Shown here in pieces: positions 24,267 through 33,140 of a DNA stretch of 64,000 bases (positions within the stretch are counted from its first letter, which is position 1; every line of letters starts with the position of its first letter). Made by a program: the position numbers and the translations under genes. The notes beneath the pieces were generated by a model. That model had not been told where the DNA came from and did no database searches. It was given only the letters and a program-made list of their open reading frames with translations. Source of the stretch: Marinobacterium rhizophilum. GTDB taxonomy: Bacteria; Pseudomonadota; Gammaproteobacteria; Pseudomonadales; Balneatricaceae. The stretch lies in NCBI RefSeq assembly GCF_024397915.1, contig NZ_CP073347.1:4526001-4590000 (forward strand), read 5' to 3'.

Positions 24267-25118
24267 ATGCGGACAGGTTCGATCAGTGCACTGAGTAGCA
24301 GCGGTTTTCACCGTCTCGTGTATCACGAATGGGGCAGCGTCGAGAATGACCGGGTGGTGGTCTGCGTACATGGCCTGGCGCGCAACAGTCGCGATTTCGA
24401 TGATCTGGCCCAGGCCCTGGCGCGGGATTACCGGGTCGTCTGCCCGGATATCGCCGGGCGAGGTCACAGTGACTGGTTGAGTCCGGCCAGCGCCTACCAG
24501 ATTCCGCAGTACATGAACGATATGGCGGCACTGCTGGCACGCTTGAACATCGACAAGGTCGACTGGGTCGGCACCTCCATGGGTGGGCTGATCGGCATCT
24601 GCCTGGCGGCGCTGCCCAACAGCCCCATCCGCTCCCTGCTGCTGAATGATATCGGCCCCTTCGTGCCCCGGGCGGCACTGCAGCGCATTGCCGACTACCT
24701 TGAAGACCGCCGCTTTGACAGCATCGAGGCCTGTGAGGCCTGGCTGCGCCAGACCTACCCGGCGCTGGGGAGCCTGAGCGCCAGCCAGTGGCGCCGCCTG
24801 GCACAGACCGGTACAAGGATGCTGGAAGACGGCTCCCTGGCGCTGCACTATGACCCTGCGATCGCCGAAAACCTGCGCCTCAGTAGCGACGAGGATGTGG
24901 ACCTGTGGGAGCTGTGGCAACAGATCCGCTGCCCGCAGATGCTGATCTGGGGCGAGGCGTCGGATGTATTGCTGGCCGATACCGTGGCCCGCATGGGGCA
25001 GGAAAATCCGGCCATGCAGCTGCTGAGCCTGCCAGGCATCGCCCACGCGCCATCGCTGATGGACCCACCGCAGATAGAGGCCGTGGTCGCCTGGCTGCGC
25101 AGCCACCAGCATCGCTAA
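24267..25118 (+). CDS. Alpha/beta hydrolase
   Basis: A 283-aa soluble hydrolase with the oxyanion motif 'CVHGLARNSRDF' (about residues 34-45), nucleophile elbow 'GTSMGG' (Ser near 107), and a catalytic His in 'GIAHAPSL' near 266. The acid is probably Asp in 'GEASDVL'. GGGGAG precedes the ATG at 24267 by about eight bases. It is followed 48 bases later by a kinase-like gene on the same strand. The substrate is unknown; the family includes esterases, lactonases and C-C hydrolases. Confidence 0.87.
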   Translation: MRTGSISALSSSGFHRLVYHEWGSVENDRVVVCVHGLARNSRDFDDLAQALARDYRVVCPDIAGRGHSDWLSPASAYQIPQYMNDMAALLARLNIDKVDWVGTSMGGLIGICLAALPNSPIRSLLLNDIGPFVPRAALQRIADYLEDRRFDSIEACEAWLRQTYPALGSLSASQWRRLAQTGTRMLEDGSLALHYDPAIAENLRLSSDEDVDLWELWQQIRCPQMLIWGEASDVLLADTVARMGQENPAMQLLSLPGIAHAPSLMDPPQIEAVVAWLRSHQHR

Positions 25119-25166
25119 ACGGATGGCCGCTGCCTGATCGCCACCGAGTTTGTTTTTGGAGTCTGA

Positions 25167-26180
25167 ATGAGTGTGTTAACCCGCTGGCCCGAGGATCAGC
25201 TGTGCCTGAGCGCGGCGCAACGGCGCCAGGCGGTGCAGGCACTGGAACGCGCCTTTGCCTCTACGCTGGAATCCCTCAGGGTGGATATAGGCCTGGTGGA
25301 GATGTTTGAAGCCATCTACGTCCCCCTGGCCGCCTGGATAACCTGTCGTCAGCGGCACCAGGGTGCGCCGCTGGTAGTGGGGCTGAATGGTGCCCAGGGG
25401 GCCGGCAAGTCCACTCTTTTTACCCTGCTGGAGATTGCCCTGAGCGAAGGCTTCGGCCTGCGTGTGGCGGGTTTGTCCATCGATGACCTCTACAAGACAA
25501 GGGCCGAGCGCGAGCGCCTGGGGGCCGAGATACATCCACTGTTACGGACCCGGGGCGTACCGGGCAGTCATGATGTGGAGCTTGGCATCGCGTTGCTGCA
25601 AGCGCTGAAACGCGGCGAGCACGAGGCGGCAGGCCGCATACCGGTGTTCGACAAGTCGATCGATGATCGTTGTCCTGCGTCCGTGTGGCGCGAGTGGCCC
25701 GCTGGCGTCGATGTGGTGGTGCTGGAGGGCTGGTGTGTCGGTGCCAGCGCCCAGAGCGATGCGCAGCTGCAGACACCGGTCAATGCACTGGAACGGCTCG
25801 AAGACCCGGAGGCTGTCTGGCGCCGTTATGTCAATGCGCAGCTTGAGGGGCCCTACGCCGAGCTGTTCGCCCTGGTGGATGTGACGCTGATGCTCAGGGT
25901 GCCGAGCATGGAGGCGGTCTACGAGTGGCGCTCGCAGCAGGAGAAAAAACTGGCGCAGCGCATGCAGTATCTCATCGACACCCGGGCATCCCGCGAGCCG
26001 CTGCGGATCATGGGAGAAGCGGAAATTCTGCGTTTTATCCAGCACTACGAGCGCCTGACCCGGGCGATGCTGGAGGACATGCCGGCGCGTGCCGATGTCG
26101 TGCTGCAGCTGAACGATAACCACAAGATCTGCGATATCCGCATTAACCGCCCGCTGGCTGACTGTGGTCCCGGGCACTGA
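25167..26180 (+). CDS. P-loop kinase, D-glycerate 3-kinase-like
   Basis: A 337-aa cytoplasmic kinase with Walker A 'GAQGAGKST' (about residues 76-84) and 'SIDDLYKTRAER' near 110. A substrate-binding segment follows ('RTRGVPGSHDV', near 130), and then 'FDKSIDDRCP'. This order is that of the GLYK/YggC family, which phosphorylates glycerate or related small acids. Direction and spacing suggest co-transcription with the preceding hydrolase. Substrate assignment is by family only. Confidence 0.82.
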   Translation: MSVLTRWPEDQLCLSAAQRRQAVQALERAFASTLESLRVDIGLVEMFEAIYVPLAAWITCRQRHQGAPLVVGLNGAQGAGKSTLFTLLEIALSEGFGLRVAGLSIDDLYKTRAERERLGAEIHPLLRTRGVPGSHDVELGIALLQALKRGEHEAAGRIPVFDKSIDDRCPASVWREWPAGVDVVVLEGWCVGASAQSDAQLQTPVNALERLEDPEAVWRRYVNAQLEGPYAELFALVDVTLMLRVPSMEAVYEWRSQQEKKLAQRMQYLIDTRASREPLRIMGEAEILRFIQHYERLTRAMLEDMPARADVVLQLNDNHKICDIRINRPLADCGPGH

Positions 26181-26188
26181 TTCCGGTA

Positions 26189-26890
26189 TCAGATCGGCAG
26201 CAGAACCGTCGACGCGGCGCCGTGCAGTACCTTGTTGATGGTGCGGTTCTGGGTATCGGCGACGATGCGCGCCATCATGTCCTGCAGGGCAATCAGCTTG
26301 CCAAAGGTGCGGGCAAAACTCAGATTGCCGATGCCAACCTCGCTCAAGCCGTTGCTGTACAGAAACAGTTCGCCATCTGCCTGGCGGGCGTTGTTCAGCT
26401 GCCAGGCGATTTTTTCCAGATTGCGGGCACTGTTATAGAGCTTTTGCTGGTCGATCTCGTCGAGCAGAAAGAATTCGTCCTGGCCGTTATAGGCACTGTG
26501 GATCATGCCGCTGATGCCCACCATCAGCGCGAGCACGCGGTCTCCCTCGAAAGCGGGGTCGAAGGCCAGCGGCACGGCATGGATGCCATAGCGATTGTTT
26601 AGCTCGTCAAAGCGGGTCTTGCGGGGAAATTCAAACAGCTGGTACATGCGCTGTGCCACGGTGGTGCCGGGGGGCGCCTTGGCGAGCTCGCGCGGATTGC
26701 GCTTGTACAGCTTGAGCATCAGGTCGCGGCTCAGGCGATTGACCTCGGCGATATGAGCGTCGGTCACCATGTCGATATCCGACTTGGCCAGGTTGCGCAT
26801 CTGGAACGGGCGTTCCTGCTGCTGCGGGGCGCAGGCACTGAGCCCCAGCGACAGCAGCAGTATCAGCAAGATGAGTGGTGATCGCTTCAT
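26189..26890 (-). CDS. Lipoprotein of unknown function downstream of letB
   Basis: A 233-aa protein with a lipobox 'LSAC' (Cys near residue 19) and a helical, charged mature part with no recognised domain. It begins 8 bases after the letB stop on the same strand, so LetA, LetB and this lipoprotein are one transcript. An outer-membrane lipoprotein partner would suit a trans-envelope lipid tunnel, as PqiC does for PqiAB, but it shows no clear PqiC (ABC_trans_aux) similarity. The start at 26890 is chosen because it places the lipobox correctly. Confidence 0.8.
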   Translation of the reverse strand: MKRSPLILLILLLSLGLSACAPQQQERPFQMRNLAKSDIDMVTDAHIAEVNRLSRDLMLKLYKRNPRELAKAPPGTTVAQRMYQLFEFPRKTRFDELNNRYGIHAVPLAFDPAFEGDRVLALMVGISGMIHSAYNGQDEFFLLDEIDQQKLYNSARNLEKIAWQLNNARQADGELFLYSNGLSEVGIGNLSFARTFGKLIALQDMMARIVADTQNRTINKVLHGAASTVLLPI

Positions 26891-26897
26891 GGTGGCA

Positions 26898-29639
26898 TCA
26901 TCCGTTTTCCAGCTCGAGTTTAGACAGGTCGCCCGAGGCGGGCGCCCGGGTGGGCTTGGGTGCTTGCAGTTCGGGGGCCTCAATGGCGTCGCCGGCTCCG
27001 GATGGGCCGGGTTTTTGTTCCAGCAGGGGGTAGCGGCTGCCGTTGCTCACCCGTTCGCCGCCTGGCGGTGACTGGAAGGCAATACCGCCGCCCACAAAGC
27101 TTTCCAGGGAATCGCCGTCGATCTTCAGCCCCCGCGTAAAGCTGAATTCGGCACTGAAACCACTGATATTCCAGAACTGGCTGCCTGGCCGCACTAGGTG
27201 GGCGTGCTCGGCCTGGATATGGGCAAAGACGTCCACCGACTGGCCATCACCGGTGAGCCTGAAACCCGTCACTTCCCCCACCGGCACCTGGCGATAGAAC
27301 ACCCGGCTGCCCTTTTCCAGGGCGCCGAGCTGGTCGGCGTTGAGCACCAGGTTGAGACCGTAGCCCCGGGCGCCCTCGGGTGCGCTGGCAGCGGCGACGA
27401 AGTAGCTGCTTGGGTCTGCATCGGGCTGGCCCGCGCTGACCTCGACATGGTTGCCGAACAGGATAGCCGCCGGGTTGCTGATGGCGGAGAGCCGCACCTC
27501 GGGTTCTTCTATCCAGAAACGGCTGCCCTTGCGGGCCAGAAAATGGCCTTCGCGGAACAGCACGGCGGTGGCATCGATGGTGCCCTGGGCATCGTACAGC
27601 CGAACCTGCTCGATACGCCCGACAGCGAGGCCGCGATAGCGTATGGGGGCACCGGCCTGCAACTGGCGGTCCGGCGGAAACAGGATGCGGATCTCCAGTC
27701 CCTGTTCGACACTGCTGGCCTGGTCGGCATAGAGCGAAAACAGCTGTCCGGCCTCGATGGGGCTACCGCCCTCGGGAGTATCGAAGGCGATGCCGCCGGC
27801 GACCAGGCTGGCGAGGGATTCGGTTTGCAGCCTGAGGCCCTGCTGCAGGTCGAAGTCCGCCGCGACGCCGCTGGCGTTCCAGAAACGCGAGGCTGTGCTG
27901 ATCAGGTGCCGGTAGGGTTTGTCGATGAGCAGTTCAATCTCGACGCTGTCTGCGCTGGGCTGCAGGCGGTAATGACTGACGCGTCCCACCTTGATTTGCT
28001 TGTAGAGCACCGCAGAGCCCACGGCGATGGACCCCAGGCTCCTGGCGTGCAGTTTGATGCTTAGCTTGTCGGCGCGCTCGGCATAGAGCAGCTTGCCCTG
28101 GGCGGAGGCGGCATCGAAGTCGTCATAGAGGCGCATGCGCTGGCCGTCACTGGCGGCACGGGACTCGCGCACGTCCGGCGTAAAGAAGCTGATGCCCCCG
28201 CTAACCAGGGTGTGCAGCGACTCGGTTTGCAGTTTGACCCCCTCCAGTCCCGCGGCAAAGCGTATGCCGCTGCTGTTCCAGAAGCGACTGTGGCTGGCCA
28301 CCAGGTCGCGGTACTGCTCGCGCACGACGGCATGGATCAGCACCTGCTGGCCCTTGTCGATCAGCTCATAGCCCACGACTTCGCCCACCGGCAGCTGGCG
28401 GAACAGGATCGGCGAGCCGCGGGAGATGGACCCCAGCTGGTCGGTGACCAGCTCCAGCGCCAGGCCACTGTGTACCGCCGCCTTTACCGGGGCGGAGTCC
28501 AGCGCGGTAAAGCTGAACTGTTCGTGGCCGGTGCCGGGTTCCAGGTTGATAAAGCTGCCTTTCACCAGCTTGCGCCAGTCGCCCAGGCTGTCCAGGGTCA
28601 GCTCCGGTCGCTCCAGCCAGAAACGGCTGCCGGTGCGCAGCAGGTTGCGTGCGCGGGGGTCGATCAGCAGCTGGGCACGCAGCTGGCTGAAGTCATCGCT
28701 CAGCTGCAGGCTGCGGATGCGGCCGATGCGAATCCCCTGGCTGACCACCTCGGTGTTTTCGCCCAGTGCGGTGGTACCGGGAAACAGCAGTTCCACTTCG
28801 ATGCCGTTTTCCGCGGCTTCAAAGTCGGCATAGAGCTTGAACTGGTCGCCGTTGCTGGCAGACGGTGACTCATAGTCTTCGTTGATAAAGTGGATGCCGC
28901 CGGCAATGATGGCGGCGAGGGAGCCGATGCGAATATCCACCTTGGGCAAATCCGCCTTCACCTGGATGCCGCTGGCGTTCCAGAAGCGGGAGTTTTTCTT
29001 CACCAGGTAGGTGTAGCGCGGCTCGATGTAGACGTCGAGCTGGATGTCGTCGGCTTCGCCGGAGAGGCGGTAATCCACCACCTCGCCAACATCGATATGA
29101 CGGTAGTAGACGCGTGAGCCCCGGTTGATGGATTCCGCGCTGTCGGCGAAGAGGGTGATATACAGGCCAGCGTCGTTCTTGTCCGGCGGTGGCAGGTCAT
29201 TGCGGGCGCGGAAAAAGCGCGCGGGTATGCCTTCGCCGGGCTTGATACCAATGTAATAGCCCGACAGCAGGGTTTCGAGACCGCGCACGCCGGACAGCGA
29301 CACCTGGGGTTTGACCAGCCAGAACTCGGTGCCTTCGCGCAGCAGCTGTTCGGCCTCGGGCGCCACCTCGATCACCGCGGTGACGGTCTTGAGATCCTCG
29401 TTCAGGCGCAGGGATTTCAGGGTGCCACCGGGCAAACCCTTGTACAGCAGCTTGGTCTTGTTGATCTCCAGGCCTTCGGCCGAGTCGAACACCACCTCGA
29501 TCTGGATACCGGCCTCGCGGTAGCTCTTGTACACCAGCCAGCCGGCGATCAACGCTGCCAGCAATGGCAGAATCCACACGGCAGACGGGCCTCGATGGCG
29601 GCGGACAACAGCCGGTGCGGCGGGTGTAGCGTCAGTCAT
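26898..29639 (-). CDS. letB: LetB-like envelope lipid-transport protein with seven MCE domains
   Basis: A 913-aa periplasm-spanning protein anchored by one helix (about residues 20-38). Seven MCE domains start near residues 43, 158, 278, 392, 530, 645 and 762. Each carries the pattern G-x-x-(I/V)-x-(Y/F)-(R/K)-G/Q/H followed by V/I-G and an 'xRFW' strand end ('SRFWNASG', 'SRFWLERPE', 'SQFWNISG'). Seven domains and the partner LetA match E. coli LetB (877 aa), whose hexameric rings stack into a tunnel for lipids between the inner and outer membranes. The C-terminal 40 residues are a Pro-rich tail. Confidence 0.94.
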   Translation of the reverse strand: MTDATPAAPAVVRRHRGPSAVWILPLLAALIAGWLVYKSYREAGIQIEVVFDSAEGLEINKTKLLYKGLPGGTLKSLRLNEDLKTVTAVIEVAPEAEQLLREGTEFWLVKPQVSLSGVRGLETLLSGYYIGIKPGEGIPARFFRARNDLPPPDKNDAGLYITLFADSAESINRGSRVYYRHIDVGEVVDYRLSGEADDIQLDVYIEPRYTYLVKKNSRFWNASGIQVKADLPKVDIRIGSLAAIIAGGIHFINEDYESPSASNGDQFKLYADFEAAENGIEVELLFPGTTALGENTEVVSQGIRIGRIRSLQLSDDFSQLRAQLLIDPRARNLLRTGSRFWLERPELTLDSLGDWRKLVKGSFINLEPGTGHEQFSFTALDSAPVKAAVHSGLALELVTDQLGSISRGSPILFRQLPVGEVVGYELIDKGQQVLIHAVVREQYRDLVASHSRFWNSSGIRFAAGLEGVKLQTESLHTLVSGGISFFTPDVRESRAASDGQRMRLYDDFDAASAQGKLLYAERADKLSIKLHARSLGSIAVGSAVLYKQIKVGRVSHYRLQPSADSVEIELLIDKPYRHLISTASRFWNASGVAADFDLQQGLRLQTESLASLVAGGIAFDTPEGGSPIEAGQLFSLYADQASSVEQGLEIRILFPPDRQLQAGAPIRYRGLAVGRIEQVRLYDAQGTIDATAVLFREGHFLARKGSRFWIEEPEVRLSAISNPAAILFGNHVEVSAGQPDADPSSYFVAAASAPEGARGYGLNLVLNADQLGALEKGSRVFYRQVPVGEVTGFRLTGDGQSVDVFAHIQAEHAHLVRPGSQFWNISGFSAEFSFTRGLKIDGDSLESFVGGGIAFQSPPGGERVSNGSRYPLLEQKPGPSGAGDAIEAPELQAPKPTRAPASGDLSKLELENG

Positions 29640-29688
29640 TGTACAGCCTCAATTGGAGTATCAAACCCAGCATAGCGTCTGTTTTGTA

Positions 29689-30975
29689 TCATGATCGTGG
29701 CGGTTCGCACAGGTCGTCGCCAGGATCGCTGCTGGCGCCGGTCGAGCCTGCCTGGTGCCGATCCCAGATCAGCCGGGTGTCGAATTTCTGCGCCGCCAGC
29801 ATCGTACAGATCACCACCCCGGCAAAGGCGGTGGCGCCGTGGTTGCCGATAATATGGGTCAGGTTGCCCAGCTGTACCAGCGCCACCAGGATACCGACGA
29901 CGAAAATGTCCAGCATGGACCAGCGTCCGACCCACTCGACAAAGCGGAACATGAGCATTTTCTGACGCAGGTTGGTGGTCCATCCCAGCTGTACGCTGAG
30001 CAGCAGAATAAGCATGCCGATCAGCTTGCCCACCGGAATGATCACGCTGGCGACCAGCACCACCAGCGCGATCCAGAACAGGCCGTGCTGGGTCAGCTCG
30101 ATAACGCCTTCCATGATGGTGCTCGGCTCGCCGCGGCCCAGGGTGCGTATGGTCATGATTGGCAGCAGGTTGGCCGGCAGCAGCAGAAACAGGGCCGAGC
30201 ATAGCAGTGCCCAGGTCCAGCTGAGGGAGTTGGGTGTGCGGGCATGCAGTTTGGCATGGCAGCGCGGGCAGTGAGTGTCTTCCATGGCCGGCGGGCACAG
30301 CAGGCTGCAGTCGTGGCAGCAGATGGGGGCCGCGTCCGGCGCGCAGGCAGGGGCAAGACCGGATACCGGGTGGGGGAGCCGTTCGCCAATCAGGTGCCAG
30401 AACAGGTCCCGGTTGAGCATGGTGGAGCTGAGCAGGGTCACCAGGATCAGCGCCACAAGGCTGTAGAGACCAAGGCCTGGCTGGATCGCGGCGACGTCGA
30501 TCAGCTTGACCACCGAGACCGCAACGCCGAGCAGGTAGACCTCCAGCATGCCCCATTCATCCAGGTGCTGATAGCTGCGCAGCGCCAGGGCGGTGCCGCG
30601 CCACAGACCACGGCCGTGCAAGGATGCGCTGACATAAAGCAGCAACAGCAGCTTCACCAGCGGCACCAGCATGACGAACAGCAGAATGAGCAGGGCCACC
30701 AGCCAGAGGCCATCGTCGTAAAGCGACATGGCGCTGGAAAACACCGTCTGGCTCTGGCGAATGCCAACGGCTTCGAGAGTCAGCAGCGGATACAGGTTGG
30801 CTGGCAAAAACAGGATCAGCCCGGCAATGGCCAGAGCCAGGCTGCGTTCGATGCTGTTGACGCTGCGGGCGATCAGGGTGGAACCGCAGCGTGGACACTG
30901 CGCCACGCTGCCCGGTGGCACCTCGGGTCGGGTCAGCAGCAGATCGCAGTCGTGGCAGGCGATCATGTTTTCCAT
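29689..30975 (-). CDS. letA: LetA-like inner-membrane lipid-transport protein (PqiA family)
   Basis: A 428-aa protein made of two similar halves. Each half has a zinc-ribbon (CHDC...CPRC at about residues 6-29; CHDC...CPRC near 222-244) followed by four membrane helices. This is the architecture of LetA/PqiA, which feeds lipids into the LetB tunnel. The stop lies 49 bases before letB. The start at 30975 gives almost exactly the E. coli length (427 aa); in-frame sequence further upstream is not family-like. Confidence 0.93.
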   Translation of the reverse strand: MENMIACHDCDLLLTRPEVPPGSVAQCPRCGSTLIARSVNSIERSLALAIAGLILFLPANLYPLLTLEAVGIRQSQTVFSSAMSLYDDGLWLVALLILLFVMLVPLVKLLLLLYVSASLHGRGLWRGTALALRSYQHLDEWGMLEVYLLGVAVSVVKLIDVAAIQPGLGLYSLVALILVTLLSSTMLNRDLFWHLIGERLPHPVSGLAPACAPDAAPICCHDCSLLCPPAMEDTHCPRCHAKLHARTPNSLSWTWALLCSALFLLLPANLLPIMTIRTLGRGEPSTIMEGVIELTQHGLFWIALVVLVASVIIPVGKLIGMLILLLSVQLGWTTNLRQKMLMFRFVEWVGRWSMLDIFVVGILVALVQLGNLTHIIGNHGATAFAGVVICTMLAAQKFDTRLIWDRHQAGSTGASSDPGDDLCEPPRS

Positions 30976-31321
30976 GGTATTGAGCGTATCTCCGCAGCGG
31001 GCAGACGCCGCCTGGCCCATCAGGGGCCGTGCCGGCAAAGGTCCCAGTATGCCAGATTCCCGCCCGCTGCCCAGCGCCTGTTGGATCAGCCCGCGCACTC
31101 AACGGCACGGCGGTGCCTGCTTGCGCCAGCGCAAGCCCTGTGGCTGTTCGCCGGTTGGGCCCTTGTACCGCGGGCCTGATCCGTTATAGTGCAGCGCTAA
31201 TGAATAAAGGTGCAGCGCTTGTGAGTGACAAGACCAGCGCCTGTCGATAAACACAGCGCCGGGAGGCTAAAGCCCCCGGCTTGCGCGCTCTGTGCAACCG
31301 GGCGCGACCAAGAGGACTGCC
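30976..31321. other. Divergent promoter region of letA and pdxH
   Basis: 346 bases without a credible gene. It holds the pdxH promoter candidate at 31163-31190, a direct repeat around its start point, and an imperfect GC hairpin at 31258-31283 that may fold in the pdxH leader. Nothing specific is seen on the letA side. Confidence 0.5.
31163..31219 (+). promoter_or_regulatory. Sigma-70-type promoter with direct repeat before pdxH
   Basis: TTGTAC (31163-31168) and TATAGT (31185-31190) are separated by 16 bases, a near-consensus promoter. GTGCAGCGCT occurs at 31189-31198 and again at 31210-31219, exactly 21 bases apart. It overlaps the -10 edge and the early transcript, a layout typical of a repressor site. 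Confidence 0.55.
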
Positions 31322-31972
31322 ATGACCGACAACAGGGGTGATTTCAAGGGACTGCGGCGCGAGTACGAGGCCCAGGCGCTGAATCTGGTGGACTGTGCGG
31401 GTGACCCGATGGAGCAGTTCGACCGCTGGATGAACGAAATCAAGGTTCTGATGCCCCGGGATGCGACGTCCATGACCTTGGCAACAGCATCTGTCGGCGG
31501 CATGCCGTCGGCGCGCATCGTGCTGCTCAAGCACTTTGATGCGGCGGGCTTTTGCTGGTACAGCGACTACCGCAGCCACAAGGGGCAGGACCTGGCCGAA
31601 AACCCCCAGGCCGAACTGATGTTCTACTGGCCGCTGCTGGAGCGCCAGGTGCGCATCTCGGGCAAGGTAGAGCGCCTGCCGGATGCCGATGCCCGGAGCT
31701 ACTTTGCCGAACGTCCGCTGGGCAGCCGCCTGAGTGCCGCGGCGTCGCAGCAAAGCGCGGTGGTGGATAGCCGCTCGGTGCTGGAGCAGCGTGTCGAGGA
31801 ACTGCGGCGCCAGCATGGTGATGGCCCGATACCCAAGCCCGAACAGTGGGGCGGCTACCGGTTGGTGCCGGTGGCGTTTGAATTCTGGCAGGGCCGCGAA
31901 AGCCGCCTGCACGATCGCATGCGTTACCGTCTGCAGGACGGCGCCTGGATCATCGAACGACTTCAGCCTTGA
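31322..31972 (+). CDS. pdxH: Pyridoxamine 5'-phosphate oxidase PdxH
   Basis: A 216-aa FMN-dependent enzyme that oxidises pyridoxine or pyridoxamine phosphate to pyridoxal phosphate. FMN-binding elements are visible: 'ARIVLLKHFDAAGFCWYSDYRSHKG' across residues about 62-86 in family order, 'FYWPLLERQVRI' near 103, and the C-terminal 'RLHDRMRYR' with the substrate-binding Arg. AGAGGA precedes the ATG at 31322. It is followed 9 bases later by an esterase gene and probably heads an operon of four genes. Confidence 0.95.
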   Translation: MTDNRGDFKGLRREYEAQALNLVDCAGDPMEQFDRWMNEIKVLMPRDATSMTLATASVGGMPSARIVLLKHFDAAGFCWYSDYRSHKGQDLAENPQAELMFYWPLLERQVRISGKVERLPDADARSYFAERPLGSRLSAAASQQSAVVDSRSVLEQRVEELRRQHGDGPIPKPEQWGGYRLVPVAFEFWQGRESRLHDRMRYRLQDGAWIIERLQP

Positions 31973-31981
31973 GGAGTGAAC

Positions 31982-32659
31982 ATGACGACCTGTCTGCCTT
32001 GCCAAACCACTGAACCCCGGGGCGCGGTGCGCGCCAGTGTGATCTGGCTGCACGGCCTGGGCGCCGACGGCGGCGACTTCGTGCCCGTGGTGCCTTACCT
32101 GGAGTTGCCCGCCGATGCTGGTGTGCGCTTTGTCTTTCCCAATGCCCCGGTGCGTCCGGTGACGGTGAATGGCGGCATGCGTATGCCGGCCTGGTACGAC
32201 ATTCTGGAAATGAATATCGATCGCAAGATCGACCAGGCTTCGCTGGATGTCTCGGCACAGCAGATCGGGGATCTGATCGAGCGGGAGATTGCCGCCGGTG
32301 TTCCCAGTGAGCGGATCTTCCTGTTCGGCTTTTCCCAGGGCGGTGCCGTGGCCTACCATACGGCCCTGCGCTACCCGAAAAAACTCGGTGGCGTGGCGGC
32401 GCTGTCTACCTACCTGGCCACGGCAGACCGCATGGCGGCCGAGATGGATAGCGTCAACGCCGATCTGCCCGTCCTGATCTGTCACGGCAGCCAGGACGAG
32501 GTGGTGCCGTTGCAGCTGGGTCTGCGTGCCCGCGAGGCGTTGCAGACCCTCGGCCTGGCACCCCAGTGGCTCGACTACCCCATGGGTCATGAAGTCTGCC
32601 TGCCCGAACTGCAGCAATTGGGCGCCTGGCTAACCCTGCATCTGTCTGAAAAGGAATAA
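31982..32659 (+). CDS. Carboxylesterase/phospholipase-type alpha/beta hydrolase
   Basis: A 225-aa serine hydrolase of the small carboxylesterase (EstB, acyl-protein-thioesterase-like) family. It has 'WLHGLGADGGDF' near residue 24, the nucleophile in 'GFSQGG' near 119, Asp in 'GSQDEVVPL' near 173 and His in 'MGHEVC' near 203. GAGGAG lies five bases before the ATG at 31982; a GTG at 31976 is less likely. It overlaps nothing but is tightly spaced between pdxH and the FKBP gene. The natural substrate is unknown. Confidence 0.9.
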   Translation: MTTCLPCQTTEPRGAVRASVIWLHGLGADGGDFVPVVPYLELPADAGVRFVFPNAPVRPVTVNGGMRMPAWYDILEMNIDRKIDQASLDVSAQQIGDLIEREIAAGVPSERIFLFGFSQGGAVAYHTALRYPKKLGGVAALSTYLATADRMAAEMDSVNADLPVLICHGSQDEVVPLQLGLRAREALQTLGLAPQWLDYPMGHEVCLPELQQLGAWLTLHLSEKE

Positions 32660-32663
32660 ACCC

Positions 32664-33140
32664 ATGAAAGTGGCCGAGAATACCGTTGTCAGTTTCCATT
32701 ACCGCCTGTTCGATGACGACGGCGTACTGGAAGTGGATACCCGTGATGGTGATGCACTGCCTTACCTGCATGGCCACGCCAATATTATCGCCGGGCTGGA
32801 GCAGGCCATGGCCGGTCACGAAGCCGGCGAGATTCTGCGGGTGAAGGTTGCGCCACAGCTGGGCTATGGCCTCTATGACGACGACAAGGTACGTACGCTG
32901 GAAGCATCGTTCTTCGACGGACTGGAGGATTTCGGCATCGGTTTCAGCTGTCAGCTGGAAGACGACGAGGGCACGCTGGAGCTGGCCACGGTGGTGGATA
33001 TTGATGACGAGGGCGTCACTGTAGACAGCAATCACCCCTATGCGGGCCGCACGCTGGATTTTGAAATAGAAATCATGGCCGTGCGCGCCGCCACCGACGC
33101 GGAACTCGGCGCAGGGCGGGTGGAGTTGCCGGACGCATGA
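32664..33140 (+). CDS. FKBP-type peptidyl-prolyl isomerase, SlyD-like
   Basis: A 158-aa prolyl isomerase and chaperone with the SlyD layout: an FKBP part ('VVSFHYRLFDDDGVLEVDT', 'PYLHGHANIIAGLEQAMAG'), an insert-in-flap domain between about residues 70 and 125, and a return to the FKBP fold ('NHPYAGRTLDFEI'). The His/Cys-rich metal tail of SlyD is absent, so nickel delivery to the hydrogenase encoded 16 kb away is not supported. It starts 4 bases after the esterase stop. Confidence 0.92.
   Translation: MKVAENTVVSFHYRLFDDDGVLEVDTRDGDALPYLHGHANIIAGLEQAMAGHEAGEILRVKVAPQLGYGLYDDDKVRTLEASFFDGLEDFGIGFSCQLEDDEGTLELATVVDIDDEGVTVDSNHPYAGRTLDFEIEIMAVRAATDAELGAGRVELPDA

Noticed and set aside
31184..32617. 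A 477-codon open frame on the minus strand opposite pdxH and the esterase
   Set aside because: Both plus-strand genes have complete catalytic motifs and ribosome sites; the opposite frame has neither.
32664..33140. SlyD-like protein as nickel chaperone for the hydrogenase
   Set aside because: The His/Cys-rich metal-binding tail needed for that role is absent and the gene lies in an unrelated operon.
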